Shown one piece after another: positions 33,944-34,377 of a stretch of 34,377 bases of DNA. Origin of the DNA: Deferrisomatales bacterium (GTDB lineage Bacteria; Desulfobacterota; Deferrisomatia; Deferrisomatales; JARGFW01). The first letter of the stretch is position 1. Each line of letters starts with the position of its first letter. The notes under the pieces are model-generated. The model saw only the letters and a list, made by a program, of their open reading frames with translations. It had not been told where the DNA came from and searched no databases. Where the stretch lies: assembly GCA_029211085.1 (NCBI GenBank), contig JARGFW010000031.1, forward strand, positions 1-34,377, in the 5' to 3' direction. The translations under genes were made by a program, and so were the position numbers.

Positions 33944-34377
33944 GTGGCCGACACCCTGCTGGGCATCCGGCTTTCCCCGCTCACCCGCCGCCGGCTGCAG
34001 AACTTCTGCCGCAACCGGCGCGGGTTCTGGTCCCTGTGGCTGTTCCTGGCCCTGTTCACGGTGAGCCTGGGCGCCGAACTGGTGGCCAACGACAAGCCCC
34101 TGCTGCTCCGCTACGACGGGGAGTTCTATCTGCCGGTGCTGCGCAGCTACCCCGAGACCGCCTTCGGCGGGTTCATGGAGACCGAAGCCGAGTACCGGGA
34201 CCCCGCGGTCAAGGAACTGATCGAGGAACGCGGCTGGATCGTGTGGCCGCCGATCCCGTACCACTACGACACCATCAACTACCAACTGCCGGTGCCCGCC
34301 CCGGCGCCGCCGTCGGCGGAGAACTGGCTGGGCACCGACGACCAGGGCCGCGACGTGACCGCGCGGCTGATCTACGG
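33944..34377 (+). CDS. yejE: Peptide ABC transporter permease YejE, N-terminal part (runs off right edge)
   Basis: From the GTG at 33944 (3 nt after the yejB stop) 144 codons are readable. They contain NRRGFWSLWLFLALFTVSLGAE (TM1), followed by KPLLLRYDGEFYLPVLRSYPET and GTDDQGRDV, all matching YejE. The large first periplasmic domain is present and most membrane segments are beyond the edge. yejF (ATPase) is expected further right. Confidence 0.93.
   Translation, partial: MADTLLGIRLSPLTRRRLQNFCRNRRGFWSLWLFLALFTVSLGAELVANDKPLLLRYDGEFYLPVLRSYPETAFGGFMETEAEYRDPAVKELIEERGWIVWPPIPYHYDTINYQLPVPAPAPPSAENWLGTDDQGRDVTARLIY

Overview
The window is one stretch of high-GC (roughly two thirds G+C), gene-dense Gram-negative chromosome. 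LptD, lipoproteins and a Yej-type peptide importer show an outer membrane. A spd/mitochondrial-type EF-G, a long MglA-type GTPase, tlyA directly after dxs, and a TPR-AMIN-amidase fusion fit best with a Desulfobacterota/Desulfuromonadota-like (old deltaproteobacterial) organism. A gammaproteobacterium cannot be excluded without a search. There are no tRNA or rRNA genes, CRISPR arrays or intact insertion sequences.

Layout. (1) 1-2093: 5' end of enolase (minus), divergent from yjbQ and an endonuclease/exonuclease/phosphatase-family gene (plus), then a small lipoprotein gene (minus). (2) 2192-17362: twelve minus-strand genes. In transcription order they are folC, lptD, a TPR-AMIN-amidase, glnD, an M23 peptidase, then from an internal promoter xseB, ispA, dxs, tlyA, an MglA-like GTPase, a CobM-like tetrapyrrole methylase and a U32 (UbiU/UbiV-like) Fe-S protein. 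Most junctions overlap by 4 nt or are separated by a few nt, and seven of the twelve starts are read as GTG or TTG. (3) 17416-20440: a strong promoter, fusA (spd/mt type), a RecA-superfamily ATPase gene and a clear intrinsic terminator. (4) 20733-23774: a hybrid histidine kinase (sensor-PAS-HisKA-HATPase-REC-REC-Hpt) with a 13-bp direct repeat upstream of its start. (5) 23998-27256: four minus-strand genes for exported proteins (a small secreted protein, a LEA14-like lipoprotein and two with a related surface-antigen domain), separated by long non-coding gaps. (6) 27653-30464: an ABM-family monooxygenase, a Cys-rich ferredoxin-domain protein and an old-yellow-enzyme-type reductase carrying a 4Fe-4S motif. 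(7) 30974-34377: yejA, yejB and the start of yejE.

Most interesting points. GlnD keeps its HD and ACT domains but its nucleotidyltransferase signature is eroded, including loss of one catalytic Asp, which suggests a deuridylylase-only or sensor-only protein. The isoprenoid operon runs on into an unusual trio: an MglA-like GTPase with a long tail, a CobM-like methylase and a U32 Fe-S protein. This trio is the best candidate for an undescribed functional unit. The spd-type EF-G is paired with a RecA-like ATPase. Several operator-like repeats lie upstream of the kinase and of the small secreted-protein gene.
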